Part shown: one piece after another, positions 56,070-64,000 of the stretch
Layout of the letters: the number at the start of each line of letters is the position of its first letter
Numbering within the stretch: the first letter of the stretch is position 1
Notes under the pieces: generated by a model
Databases searched by the model: none
Seen by the model: only the letters and a program-made list of their open reading frames with translations
What the model was told of the DNA's origin: nothing
Made by a program: the position numbers and the translations under genes
NCBI RefSeq assembly: GCF_000807275.1
Contig: NZ_CP009056.1
Span: 2,481,192 to 2,545,191, forward strand
Reading direction: 5' to 3'
DNA: 64,000 nt
From: Frischella perrara
GTDB taxonomy: Bacteria > Pseudomonadota > Gammaproteobacteria > Enterobacterales > Orbaceae

Positions 56070-56783
56070 GTGTATCATGCTATTTTGCCTATTGAGCAGC
56101 ATTCTGCCGCAGAGCGGTTTTTGCAGGGATTACCAGATTTAGTTGCTGCAAGTCCATTATGCCGACGTCTTAAGCCTGTTTCATTGTTGATTGATATTGC
56201 GCCAATGACGTTAACTGATCAGCCACATAGTTTTATTGCTGATAATTTTAATTTGTCACCTCGAGCAGCGCGTCGGCGAGATAATGTGATTCGTCAGTTG
56301 TTATCAGAGCATGAACCAGATCTTTATCAAGCGATTCTTAACCTTGCCCAGACCAAGCCAACAGAAGTTTTTCAGCAAGCTAACGCTTTTAAGACATGGC
56401 TTACGGAATTACTGAATACGGCTATCATGCCTTGCGATTATTGTGCATCTTTGAAAACTGTTAGAATCGGGCATCGGCTTAATTTTCGTTGTCGAGCATG
56501 TCGACGAACCTTTAATCCTCTTAAAAAATATCGGCTAGATAAATTATCTCACTGTGAACTATGGCTGCCCTTTATTGATTTATTACTCCAAGGCGAAACA
56601 TTTAAAACCATTCATCGGCAATTAGGCATTAATACTAATACGGCAGCTAAATGGCAGCGTTATTTTTTTTCGTTAATGGATAAACAGGGATTTGACTTAT
56701 TAATTAACTATTGCCAAGTGAAACGGCGTCAGCATTATCGTCAAACTTGGTTAGATGTTAATGCCAGCCGTTCACATTTTTGA
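56070..56783 (+). CDS. DUF746 protein, transposon-associated zinc-ribbon/helix-turn-helix protein
   Basis: A 237-residue protein. An N-terminal helical part (SPRAARRRDNVIRQLL) precedes a zinc ribbon CDYCASLKTVRIGH...FRCRACRRTFNPL near residues 127-155 and a helix-turn-helix GETFKTIHRQLGINTNTAAKWQRYFF. The zinc ribbon plus helix-turn-helix layout is like the DNA-binding end of IS1/IS1595-type transposases, and DUF746 is reported from transposons. No DDE catalytic domain is present. The GTG start follows AAGGAAA. It is flanked by direct 32-bp repeats, so it may mark a mobile unit or act on the repeat. Confidence 0.7.
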   Translation: MYHAILPIEQHSAAERFLQGLPDLVAASPLCRRLKPVSLLIDIAPMTLTDQPHSFIADNFNLSPRAARRRDNVIRQLLSEHEPDLYQAILNLAQTKPTEVFQQANAFKTWLTELLNTAIMPCDYCASLKTVRIGHRLNFRCRACRRTFNPLKKYRLDKLSHCELWLPFIDLLLQGETFKTIHRQLGINTNTAAKWQRYFFSLMDKQGFDLLINYCQVKRRQHYRQTWLDVNASRSHF

Positions 56784-56805
56784 ATTTAATTAATACGGTT
56801 ATGCC

Positions 56806-56837
56806 GTAAAAAATATTGGGGAGTCTATACCGTTTTA
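56806..56837 (+). repeat. 32-bp module-boundary repeat, copy 3
   Basis: It starts GTAAAAAATATT and carries the core GGAGTCTATACCGTT. Its last three bases form the stop codon of treC on the other strand. The repeat thus ends exactly at the core gene border. Confidence 0.93.
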
Positions 56838-58511
56838 ACGAATATCATTGAGAAAATAGATTGCTTGATAAGGTTTTAACGCAATGGTCTTATCGAATGA
56901 TGTCGTTTCTGAAGTATAATTATTTAATAATTGTCGCCAATTTATATCCGCTAGATTGTCAGGCAATTGCCATTTAACTGGTTGTTCAGTTAGATTAATG
57001 ATGACTAATAATTGTTGATTGTTCCAACGGCGTAGGTAGCACCAATAATCAGCAACATTGGCGGTTAAATCCTGATAATCACCTAAAATAAATATTGGGT
57101 ATTCTTGGCGTAATTTAATTAACGTTTGATAGCAGTAAAAGATAGAATTAGGGTCTTCAAGTGCTGCTTTGACATTGATTTGTTGATAATTACTTGCTAC
57201 TTCGATCCATGGTTGACCTTTAGTGAAACCAGCATTTAAGCTATCATCCCATTGCATGGGTGTTCGGCTGTTGTCGCGCGATTTGCTCGCTAATATGGCT
57301 AAGATTTCCGCTTTATCCATACCTTCGGCTACTTTTTCGTGGTAGATATTTAGGCTTTCAACATCACGATACTGATTAATATTATCAAAATGGGGATTGG
57401 TCATGCCGATCTCTTCGCCTTGATAAAGGTATGGCGTACCCTGTAATCCATATAGCAACATGGCAAGCATTTTAGCCGATTCTGTGTGATATTGGCTTTC
57501 ATTACCTAAGCGCGACACAATTCGCGGTTGGTCGTGATTACACCAGAAAATAGCATTCCAAGCTTTATTATGCATCCCGGTTTGCCACTCACCGATGATA
57601 TTTTTTAACTGGAGTAGATCCGGTTTGGCTAATGCCCATTTATAGCCTTTTGGATAATCGACTTTTAAATGGTGGAAATTAAATGTCATAGTTAGCTCTT
57701 TTCCGTCTAACGAGGCATATTTTAAGCAGTTAGCTAACGAGGTCGAAGACATTTCCCCCACCGTTTTTAGATCATTGGGTTGAAAGGCATCTCGGCTCAT
57801 TTCTTGTAAAAACTCGTGGATTTTAGGTCCATCCGTGTAAAAGCAGCGACCATCCCCGTTTTTATCATCAGCAAAATCTTGTTGTTTGGAGACTAAATTA
57901 ATCACATCTAACCTTAAGGCATCCACGCCTTTGTCTGACCAAAACTGACACACTTTTTTAATTTCAAAGCGAACTTGCGGATTTTCCCAATTAAGGTCCG
58001 CCTGCTCTTTGGCAAATAAGTGTAAGTAATACTGCCCTGACTGTTCATGCCATTGCCACGCTTTACCGCCGAATTTGGATCGCCAGTTGTTGGGTTCACT
58101 GCCGTCGGCTTTAGCATCTTTCCAGATATAAAATGAGCGATAAGGGCTAGATTTATCTAAGGCTGATTTAAACCATGGATGCTCGGTTGAGGTATGGTTA
58201 AACACCATATCCATCATAATGCGGATGCCACGTTCATGCGCCTGTTTGACTAATAATTCAAAATCCGCCATTGAGCCATAAGCCGGATCGATATCGTAAT
58301 AATCGGCAACATCATATCCGTTATCTATTTGCGGTGATGGGTAGATCGGCGTTAACCAAATTGCACTAATGCCGAGTTTTTTTAGATAATCTAATCGGCT
58401 AATGATGCCTAATAGATCGCCTGTGGCACTGTCTTGGCTGGCTTGAAAACTTTTTGGGTAGATTTGGTAAATGGTGCCGTTTTGCCACCACGGGATATCA
58501 ATTTTATTCAT
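56835..58511 (-). CDS. treC: Trehalose-6-phosphate hydrolase
   Basis: A 558-residue GH13 enzyme from the ATG at 58511 (MNKIDIPWWQNGTIYQIYPKSF). It splits trehalose 6-phosphate into glucose and glucose 6-phosphate in the cytoplasm. The GH13 motifs are visible: DMVFNHTS, ALRLDVINLV with the nucleophile Asp, a GEMSS acid/base Glu, and FWCNHDQPR. It follows treB by 78 bp from this start and is co-transcribed. Its stop codon lies in copy 3 of the boundary repeat, but the C-terminus appears normal. Confidence 0.94.
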   Translation of the reverse strand: MNKIDIPWWQNGTIYQIYPKSFQASQDSATGDLLGIISRLDYLKKLGISAIWLTPIYPSPQIDNGYDVADYYDIDPAYGSMADFELLVKQAHERGIRIMMDMVFNHTSTEHPWFKSALDKSSPYRSFYIWKDAKADGSEPNNWRSKFGGKAWQWHEQSGQYYLHLFAKEQADLNWENPQVRFEIKKVCQFWSDKGVDALRLDVINLVSKQQDFADDKNGDGRCFYTDGPKIHEFLQEMSRDAFQPNDLKTVGEMSSTSLANCLKYASLDGKELTMTFNFHHLKVDYPKGYKWALAKPDLLQLKNIIGEWQTGMHNKAWNAIFWCNHDQPRIVSRLGNESQYHTESAKMLAMLLYGLQGTPYLYQGEEIGMTNPHFDNINQYRDVESLNIYHEKVAEGMDKAEILAILASKSRDNSRTPMQWDDSLNAGFTKGQPWIEVASNYQQINVKAALEDPNSIFYCYQTLIKLRQEYPIFILGDYQDLTANVADYWCYLRRWNNQQLLVIINLTEQPVKWQLPDNLADINWRQLLNNYTSETTSFDKTIALKPYQAIYFLNDIR

Positions 58512-58589
58512 CGCTTGCTCTTTATTTTTAATCCGTAAATTGTAATATTCACCCTTCTGTAAAGTTGGGTGAATCACCCTGGCTATTCT

Positions 58590-60017
58590 TTATTGGACAT
58601 TGAGCGTGCCTTTTTTCTGTTTTATCTTATAAACCACTATCGTTAATAATATCGGAACGACAATCGCCACTAACATCGCCAATGCATAAATCAACCAGTA
58701 GACTGGTTTTATCGATAAAATACCCGGTAATCCCCCCACGCCGATACCGTTGGATAATACGCCATTTAAGCCACAGATTAATCCCGCACAAGCTGCACCA
58801 ATCATGGCGCAGTACATTGGGAATTTATAGCGTAAATTAATACCGTACATAGCGGGTTCAGTTACCCCTAAATAACCTGATATCGCAGCAGGAACTGAAA
58901 CTTCCCGTTCATTATGTTTTTTACTTATTAAAATGATACCAACCACCGCTGAAGCTTGAGCAATATTTGACAAGGCAATGATTGGCCAAATCGGTGTCCC
59001 GCCCATACTTTCTGTCATCTGCATGTCGATAGCTAATGTGGTATGGTGGATGCCTGTTACGACTAAAGGTGCATATAAGAATCCAAAAATAGCTGAACCA
59101 ATAAAGGCATAATCCCCTGTCATTAGATATTTAACGATATAAGCAATACCATCACCAAGTATGCGTCCAATTGGTCCTAAAACAAAGTGAGCTAAGACGA
59201 CTGATACCATTAAGGCAACAATTGGCACGATAACTAGGTTTAAGTAATCAGGTACAATTTTGCGAAGACGCGTTTCAATCCATCCTAACGCTAAACCGGC
59301 AAAAATTGACGGGATAACTTGTGCTTGATAGCCAACTTTAGCAATGGTAAACCAACCAAAATCCCATACTTTGGGAATGGCCTTACCCAAATCATAAGCA
59401 TTCATCAGTTGTGGTGAAACTAATGTGATGCCTAATACAATGCCTAAAACCGGTGATCCGCCCATTTTTTTCACCGTAGACCAGCAAATAGCTACCGGTA
59501 AGAAGTGAAAGATAGCTTCACACGGTAACCATAGGAAATCGTTAATTGGTATCAGCCAACTAAAAGTGTGTGTCAGTGGTTGATTGTCAATGGTTGGCAT
59601 TTCACCAATCACATTACGTAAGCCAAGTAGTAAACCACCCGCAATAAGTGCGGGTAATAATGGCACGAAGATTTCCGCTAAATTCGAGATTAACCGTTCA
59701 AACCAAGACATATTTTGTTTAGCTGCAGCTTTAGTTTGCTCTTTAGTCGCTTCATCAATATTTAACTGTTCAGTGAGTAATTTGTAATAACGGTCAACAT
59801 CCGTGCCAATAATAACTTGGAATTGCCCAGCGTTATTAAAGCAACCTTTGACAAAAGGAAGTTGTTCAAGAGACTCGATATTAGCCAAGTTAGGATCAGC
59901 TAATGCAAATCGCAATCGCGTTAAGCAGTGGCTAACACTTGCAACATTATCTTTTCCACCAACAAAATCAATTAACTGCTTGATTGATTCTGCCGTTATT
60001 TTAGCCCCTTTAGCCAT
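58590..60017 (-). CDS. treB: PTS trehalose-specific EIIBC component
   Basis: A 475-residue membrane transporter that imports and phosphorylates trehalose. The EIIB domain at the N-terminus has the phospho-cysteine in NVASVSHCLTRLRFAL, and the EIIC domain of about ten helices follows (GIHHTTLAIDMQMTE, VTEPAMYGINLRYKFPMYCA). It uses a shared EIIA for phosphate. AAGGAGG precedes the ATG. Expression is probably under TreR and CRP, whose sites lie just upstream. Confidence 0.95.
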   Translation of the reverse strand: MAKGAKITAESIKQLIDFVGGKDNVASVSHCLTRLRFALADPNLANIESLEQLPFVKGCFNNAGQFQVIIGTDVDRYYKLLTEQLNIDEATKEQTKAAAKQNMSWFERLISNLAEIFVPLLPALIAGGLLLGLRNVIGEMPTIDNQPLTHTFSWLIPINDFLWLPCEAIFHFLPVAICWSTVKKMGGSPVLGIVLGITLVSPQLMNAYDLGKAIPKVWDFGWFTIAKVGYQAQVIPSIFAGLALGWIETRLRKIVPDYLNLVIVPIVALMVSVVLAHFVLGPIGRILGDGIAYIVKYLMTGDYAFIGSAIFGFLYAPLVVTGIHHTTLAIDMQMTESMGGTPIWPIIALSNIAQASAVVGIILISKKHNEREVSVPAAISGYLGVTEPAMYGINLRYKFPMYCAMIGAACAGLICGLNGVLSNGIGVGGLPGILSIKPVYWLIYALAMLVAIVVPILLTIVVYKIKQKKGTLNVQ

Positions 60018-60120
60018 AGCTAAGCCTCCTTACCATGAAAAATTTAGCCTTTTGTTTTATTGCTGATCTGGCTATTTTGAATAAGAATTAAGCATAAATT
60101 GAAATCAAATAATAATAAAT

Positions 60121-60132
60121 GGGAACGTTCCC
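60121..60132. promoter_or_regulatory. treO: TreR operator
   Basis: GGGAACGTTCCC is a perfect 12-bp palindrome about 105 bp upstream of treB, identical to the known enterobacterial TreR operator core. Confidence 0.9.
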
Positions 60133-60136
60133 TATC

Positions 60137-60152
60137 TGTGATAAATCTCACA
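60137..60152. promoter_or_regulatory. CRP-cAMP site of the tre operon
   Basis: TGTGATAAATCTCACA matches TGTGA-N6-TCACA exactly and lies 4 bp from the TreR operator. It suggests cAMP-CRP activation of treBC together with TreR repression. Confidence 0.85.
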
Positions 60153-60185
60153 GTTTTTAATCAAATAACCGTTTTGTGTCCGGTA

Positions 60186-61169
60186 TTATGATGATGAGTG
60201 ATTGAGCTGGGAAGGAATCGTCATGGTTTTCGCTATAGCGTTAAAATCTGTGACCTTTTGCAACATAGCAATTAATTTATTTGCCGCATAAGTCCCCGCT
60301 TTATCAAATCCAAGTTCAATAAATAACGTTTGCGGGAAAAGGAAATTAAGTAGTTCGCTGTTTCCTACACTGGCAACCACAATGTGATTGAGCTGTTTTT
60401 CATACAGATATTTATTAAGACCTAATGCTATCGCTTCCGTTGCACACACAATGGCAGTTGGAGCAGATGCAAGTACCAATGGCGCTAGATCATAACCCGA
60501 TAAAAAACTAAGTTTACCCAAATAAGCGTGGGGGATAATGTTATAACGTTGGCAAAAAGCCAGATAAGCTTGATAACGAACCGCCCCAGTGGTCTGATCT
60601 TGTTCTTCTACGCCAATGTAAGCGATTTTTTGATGTTTTTTAGTTAAATGTAAGTGATGAAGTAATTGTGTTACAGCACCAATATCATCGTAGCAAACAC
60701 AGTTATAATCAGGGTATGACCTTGCCATTATGACACTTTTATTTTGCCAAAATGATAAAACGTTGTTATCCAGTCCAGTAAATGCAAAGATCACTACGCC
60801 ATCCGCTTGTTTTTCTTTTAACATGGATAAATGCTCTTGGACTTTTTCAACCTTAAATTGGCTTTCCATAATAATAGGATCATAATCATGCTCATAAAAT
60901 ATTGGTAGCATGCAACGAACCGCCTGATTTTCAGACATAGAATCAAGACGTGTCACAATAATACCAATCACTTTATTACCATAACCTCGCATCGCCCTTG
61001 CCGATTTAGAGGGGGTGAATTGATATTGTTCAATAATCGCCATTACTTTATTACGCGTAGATTCTTTTACCATAGGATCATGATTAATTACTCGCGAAAC
61101 GGTGGATTTACTGACACCACTCAATTTGGCAATATCTTTAATGGTTAAATGATTCGATGATACGGACAT
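60186..61169 (-). CDS. treR: Trehalose operon repressor, LacI family
   Basis: A 327-residue LacI-type regulator from MSVSSNHLTIKDIAKLSG at 61169; an upstream extension to 61202 is unlikely. The N-terminal helix-turn-helix KDIAKLSGVSKSTVSRVINH is followed by the hinge helix (SKSARAMRG) and a periplasmic-binding-protein-like ligand domain that should sense trehalose 6-phosphate. The operator GGGAACGTTCCC lies just after the gene, in front of treB. Confidence 0.92.
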   Translation of the reverse strand: MSVSSNHLTIKDIAKLSGVSKSTVSRVINHDPMVKESTRNKVMAIIEQYQFTPSKSARAMRGYGNKVIGIIVTRLDSMSENQAVRCMLPIFYEHDYDPIIMESQFKVEKVQEHLSMLKEKQADGVVIFAFTGLDNNVLSFWQNKSVIMARSYPDYNCVCYDDIGAVTQLLHHLHLTKKHQKIAYIGVEEQDQTTGAVRYQAYLAFCQRYNIIPHAYLGKLSFLSGYDLAPLVLASAPTAIVCATEAIALGLNKYLYEKQLNHIVVASVGNSELLNFLFPQTLFIELGFDKAGTYAANKLIAMLQKVTDFNAIAKTMTIPSQLNHSSS

Positions 61170-61760
61170 AATAAATTTACGAATGAAAAGCAATGGCAGC
61201 ATAGTAATATAGTTTAAAGAAAATAGCGACAGTCCTATTTACTGAATGATTGATTAACGTGATGTTTTTATATTTGTATTTGTATTTGTATTCATATTTG
61301 TATTGGATTATCTTTATTTTTATGACTCGATCCGATATGCCAATAACTTTATACCCTGCCATTAGTATTTTACAAATTATAGAGATTGCGAGTAGAAAAG
61401 CGTTAACTTGCTTTCGCATAATAATCGTTAAACACAATGGGTTAAACACAACGGGTTAAACGCCACTTTTTAGATCCTTCATTAAGCTGATAATGCTTAT
61501 ATTAACGAATAAGTTAATATCAAATTTACACTATTAAATCCAATATAATTGGTAATTAGTTGATATTAATTACATCATCCCGCTCAATACGTTGTAATGG
61601 TTAATAATGCCTTACAAATTCAATAGATTTTATGTGATTTTGCCTATTTTCGGTTTGTTCTATAACTGCTATATTGACTAGAATGTAAAAGGATTGTTTA
61701 GCTAAACTGTTTAACTTTTAACAGTAACGAAAATCAGGTATTACTCTAAAGGAATAAAAT
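61170..61760. other. Intergenic region with a short hexamer array
   Basis: About 590 bp between treR and an exported protein gene. It holds the TTTGTA array and a 12-bp near-direct repeat AACACAATGGGTT/AACACAACGGGTT at 61432-61457. The open frames in it are low-complexity translations of the repeat and I do not call them genes. Confidence 0.6.
61273..61302. repeat. TTTGTA hexanucleotide array, five units
   Basis: Four TTTGTA units and one TTCATA variant are in tandem upstream of treR. It is the third hexamer array in the window. Confidence 0.9.
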
Positions 61761-62303
61761 ATGAGAATACTCTATAAAATAATAAGCTGTGCATTAATAA
61801 CTATTAGCTTTACAGGATATGCCACTAACGCTAACACATACGCCTTAATTGAATTGCAATTTAAAGGCGCATTATTATGTAAAAGAGCACCGGTCGATGG
61901 TCGCGATCCAAAACTGGCTGCAAAACTTGATCGCTATAGAATAAAAGTGCGAAACTTAAATCCTAACGGCGCGATTAATTTAAGATATCTCTTTACTAAG
62001 CCATTACGATTATTAAATGCCTTCATTTCCGTAGTTCAATACCAAGATGATGGTAGACCTTTCTTTTATGCCACAGCTAAGGGCGATATGGACGAATTTG
62101 TTAGACTGGTCGAAGCCGAATCCATATCGCCGCAATTAAGAGAAGCGTTTTCATTGGCGAGAACTAATCATTATTTTAAATTGGTAACTTTAGATTCAAA
62201 CAATGAATCTCTCACAGCAATGATCTTAATTGGTCGTAAAAGCGAGATAAAAGTCAACGAGTTTTATTTTGGTTGTATGTATTTTAAAAATCAACAAGAT
62301 TAG
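61761..62303 (+). CDS. Exported protein of unknown function
   Basis: A 180-residue protein that I do not recognise. The first 22 residues (MRILYKIISCALITISFTGYA) form a signal peptide, so it is periplasmic or secreted. Two cysteines remain in the mature part (LLCKRAP and YFGCMYF), placed near the two ends and probably disulfide-linked. AAAGGAA precedes the ATG. It overlaps the convergent HxlR gene by 4 bp. Confidence 0.7.
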   Translation: MRILYKIISCALITISFTGYATNANTYALIELQFKGALLCKRAPVDGRDPKLAAKLDRYRIKVRNLNPNGAINLRYLFTKPLRLLNAFISVVQYQDDGRPFFYATAKGDMDEFVRLVEAESISPQLREAFSLARTNHYFKLVTLDSNNESLTAMILIGRKSEIKVNEFYFGCMYFKNQQD

Positions 62304-62647
62304 CTAGCAGAAAGATAATTATCCGTCCTTTTTGATTTGTAAGCTTCTCCCCATTGTAACATTGCATCGTGGACATGCTTTAGACTTTGCCCTACATCGG
62401 TTAAGCTGTACTCGACTTTAGGCGGCACAACCGCATAGACTTTGCGATGAATTAGACCGTTTTTTTCCATCGCCCGCAGGTGTTGAGTTAGCACTTTTTG
62501 CGAAACTCCCGCTAATGATTTTTTCAATTCACCAAAACGTTTCGTTCCGGTCAGTAAATCTCGTACGATTAACACTTTCCATTTATCGCCCATTAACATT
62601 AAGGTCGTTTCTACTGGGCATCGTGGTAAATTCTCATTTAATGACAT
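62300..62647 (-). CDS. HxlR-family winged-helix regulator
   Basis: A 115-residue MarR-like regulator of the HxlR type: CPVETTLMLMGDKWKVLIVRDLLTG with the conserved N-terminal Cys, then FGELKKSLAGVSQKVLTQHLRAMEKNGLIHRKVY. HxlR proteins often sense quinones, aldehydes or redox stress through that Cys and control a divergent oxidoreductase. The neighbouring NAD(P)-binding gene is exactly such a target. Confidence 0.9.
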   Translation of the reverse strand: MSLNENLPRCPVETTLMLMGDKWKVLIVRDLLTGTKRFGELKKSLAGVSQKVLTQHLRAMEKNGLIHRKVYAVVPPKVEYSLTDVGQSLKHVHDAMLQWGEAYKSKRTDNYLSAS

Positions 62648-62673
62648 GCAAATAATCCTTTAAAATCAATAAT

Positions 62674-62727
62674 AGTTACCAAATGGATACTATATTACTT
62701 ATCAGTACCTACTTTACATTAGATACT
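62674..62727. promoter_or_regulatory. Candidate HxlR operators in the divergent promoter region
   Basis: Two imperfect inverted repeats, AGTTACCAAATGGATACT at 62674-62691 and AGTACCTA...TAGATACTT at 62704-62727, lie between the divergent genes, sharing AGTA(T/C)C-type half-sites. They are likely binding sites for the HxlR protein. Confidence 0.5.
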
Positions 62728-62833
62728 TTAAATATTAGTCTAAAAATCACTTTTTGCTAATCAGTTTTTAAAAAATAAGCACAAAAAAGAATCTTAACAA
62801 AATATTAAATCAAATTATTGAGAGGTGTTACAA

Positions 62834-63472
62834 ATGAAAATTGCTGTAATTGGTGCCAGTGGTAAATCCGGATCTTTATTAGTAACCGAAGCACTTTCAC
62901 GTGGTCATGATGTTACCGCGATCGTGCGTAAATCAAATTCAAATTTTGATCCTAAAGTGAACGTTTTAGTTAAAGATCTCTTCCAACTTAGCTATGATGA
63001 TTTAAAACCATTTGATGTGATTATCGATGCGTTTGCAGCTTGGACACCTGAAACTCTACCCCTACATCAAACCAGTTTGAAACATTTAACGGATATTCTA
63101 AGCAATAAACCAAATCGCTTATTAGTTGTAGGTGGTGCAGGTAGCTTGTATGTCAATCCTGAACATTCAATTCGTTTAGTTGATTCACCGGATTTCCCAG
63201 AAGAATTTAAACCATTAGCAAATAATATGGCTAAAGCGCTTGATGCTTTAAGACAATGCAATGATGTACAGTGGACTTACTTAAGCCCATCAATTGAATT
63301 TATTGCTGATGGAAAAAGAACCGGTAAATATACCGCGGGTGGCGAACAAGTGCTCTTCACTAGTCAAGGTAAAAGCCAAATCAGTTATGCCGATTATGCT
63401 ATTGCAATGATCGATGAAGCTGAAAATGCTAAACATGTTAAACAACGTTTTACCGCTGTATCTGAATATTAA
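62834..63472 (+). CDS. NAD(P)H-binding oxidoreductase (atypical SDR)
   Basis: A 212-residue protein from the ATG at 62834, preceded by GAGAGG. The Rossmann loop AVIGASGKSGSLLV starts at residue 4, and the later RLLVVGGAGSLYV and WTYLSPSIEF fit the atypical SDR family of NAD(P)H-binding quinone/flavin reductase-like proteins. Paired with a divergent HxlR regulator, it probably responds to quinone or electrophile stress. The substrate is unknown. Confidence 0.85.
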   Translation: MKIAVIGASGKSGSLLVTEALSRGHDVTAIVRKSNSNFDPKVNVLVKDLFQLSYDDLKPFDVIIDAFAAWTPETLPLHQTSLKHLTDILSNKPNRLLVVGGAGSLYVNPEHSIRLVDSPDFPEEFKPLANNMAKALDALRQCNDVQWTYLSPSIEFIADGKRTGKYTAGGEQVLFTSQGKSQISYADYAIAMIDEAENAKHVKQRFTAVSEY

Positions 63473-63606
63473 TTTTTAAAATTAGCCTGACATTGAAATT
63501 TATCATTATGGATGTCAGGCCATGTTAATTAAATATCATTTTAATCAACTTAAGTATTAATTCCGTTTCCTAATTAGTTTTCTTTTGAATATCATTCAAT
63601 TAACAA

Positions 63607-64000
63607 TTATTCGGCTCCAATTTGAGCCGTCATTTTTATTTGTCGATTGCCACTAATTTCCAAATTACTTAATACCGCCAGTTGAGGGAAATGTCGCCTT
63701 AAAAAACGTGCCATCATTGGTCTTAATGCATGATTAACTAACAACACGGGCGGTGCTCCCAATATATCTTGTTGTGTTAAGGCTTGTTGGGTCTGCTGAA
63801 TAATACTATCGGCTAAACCGGGTTCTAAGCTACTAGCATTTTGCATAGCTTGTAATAACAATCGTTCTAAACCGACATTAAAACCGATCACCTGTACTTC
63901 ATCCGCACTAGCAAACCATTGTTGTGTGATCGAACGTCCCAGTGCAACACGGACTATGCTCAATAATTCCATAGGATCAGTTTGTGCCGGTGCATGTTCA
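63607..64000 (-). CDS. flhA: Flagellar biosynthesis protein FlhA, C-terminal part
   Basis: The last 131 residues are visible; the gene enters from the right edge, reading EHAPAQTDPMELLSIVRVAL at its upstream end. The segment VIGFNVGLERLLLQ, then QQDILGAPPVLLVNHALRPMMARFLRR and LAVLSNLEISGNRQIKM, is the cytoplasmic C-terminal domain of FlhA, the export gate of the flagellar type III apparatus. A virulence-type SctV homologue is less likely, given the ALRPMMARFLRR and SNLEISGNRQI pattern. Confidence 0.87.
   Translation of the reverse strand, partial: EHAPAQTDPMELLSIVRVALGRSITQQWFASADEVQVIGFNVGLERLLLQAMQNASSLEPGLADSIIQQTQQALTQQDILGAPPVLLVNHALRPMMARFLRRHFPQLAVLSNLEISGNRQIKMTAQIGAE

Noticed and set aside
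61177..61449. Lys-Tyr-rich open frame upstream of treR
   Set aside because: It is a low-complexity translation of the TTTGTA array that overlaps the treR start region.

Overview
The window is AT-rich, gene-dense gammaproteobacterial DNA. Housekeeping genes at the two ends (ATP sulfurylase sat, flagellar flhA) and the trehalose PTS genes look like a small-genome enteric relative. The low GC, the runs of intergenic hexanucleotide repeats and an intact Tn10 tet(B) transposon fit Orbaceae such as the bee-gut symbiont Gilliamella. That assignment is inferred from gene content, not proven. Between the two core ends lies about 56 kb of accessory DNA built from defence modules, one lipid-synthesis operon and mobile elements.

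Region 1 (1-11.4 kb): the start of sat, a GGGTTT hexamer array, and a large restriction locus. On the plus strand are an HNH nuclease with an N-terminal region like phosphorothioate-DNA-binding McrA proteins, a small winged-helix-like protein and a C5-cytosine methyltransferase. On the minus strand a tight five-gene operon encodes a MORC/MutL-like ATPase, a Z1 helicase, a PD-(D/E)XK protein, an AIPR protein and a GIY-YIG nuclease. This matches the family of MORC-linked restriction systems predicted from comparative genomics.

Region 2 (11.7-31 kb): a fossil hsdR C-terminus, an EVE-like/PD-(D/E)XK candidate nuclease, a small exported protein and a type I hsdM-hsdS-hsdR operon. hsdR is split near its 3' end by a complete 9147-bp Tn10 flanked by a perfect 9-bp target duplication. 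Tn10 carries IS10-R, tetD, tetC, tetA(B), tetR, an ArsR/ACT/monooxygenase trio, gltS, a truncated lysR and IS10-L. Partial copies of the exported-protein gene and of the HNH gene lie at the edges of this region and look like recombination scars.

Region 3 (31.1-39.2 kb): an eight-gene, mostly overlapping operon encodes a KAS III-type condensing enzyme, an SDR-type reductase, a metallo-beta-lactamase-fold hydrolase, an F390-synthetase-like adenylating enzyme, a PAP2 phosphatase, a sterol-desaturase-type hydroxylase and two membrane fatty-acid desaturases. It looks like a dedicated pathway for an unusual lipid, with similarities to OleA/OleD olefin chemistry but no OleB, and is the best candidate for an uncharacterised system here.

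Region 4 (39.2-56.8 kb): a complete three-component ABC-3C defence system, a DUF3696 ATPase with a TOPRIM-like partner, a collapsed gamma-glutamyltransferase gene, an RNA-repair locus (RtcR, two RtcB paralogues, a sigma-54 promoter and a structured-looking leader), a giant membrane P-loop NTPase of YobI type, and a DUF746 transposon-type protein. A 32-bp repeat with the core GGAGTCTATACCGTT occurs three times, plus one decayed copy. It lies upstream of each minus-strand defence module and on both sides of the DUF746 gene.

Region 5 (56.8-64 kb): the treR-treB-treC trehalose locus with a TreR operator and a perfect CRP site, an exported protein of unknown function, a divergent HxlR regulator/NAD(P)-binding oxidoreductase pair, and the 3' end of flhA.
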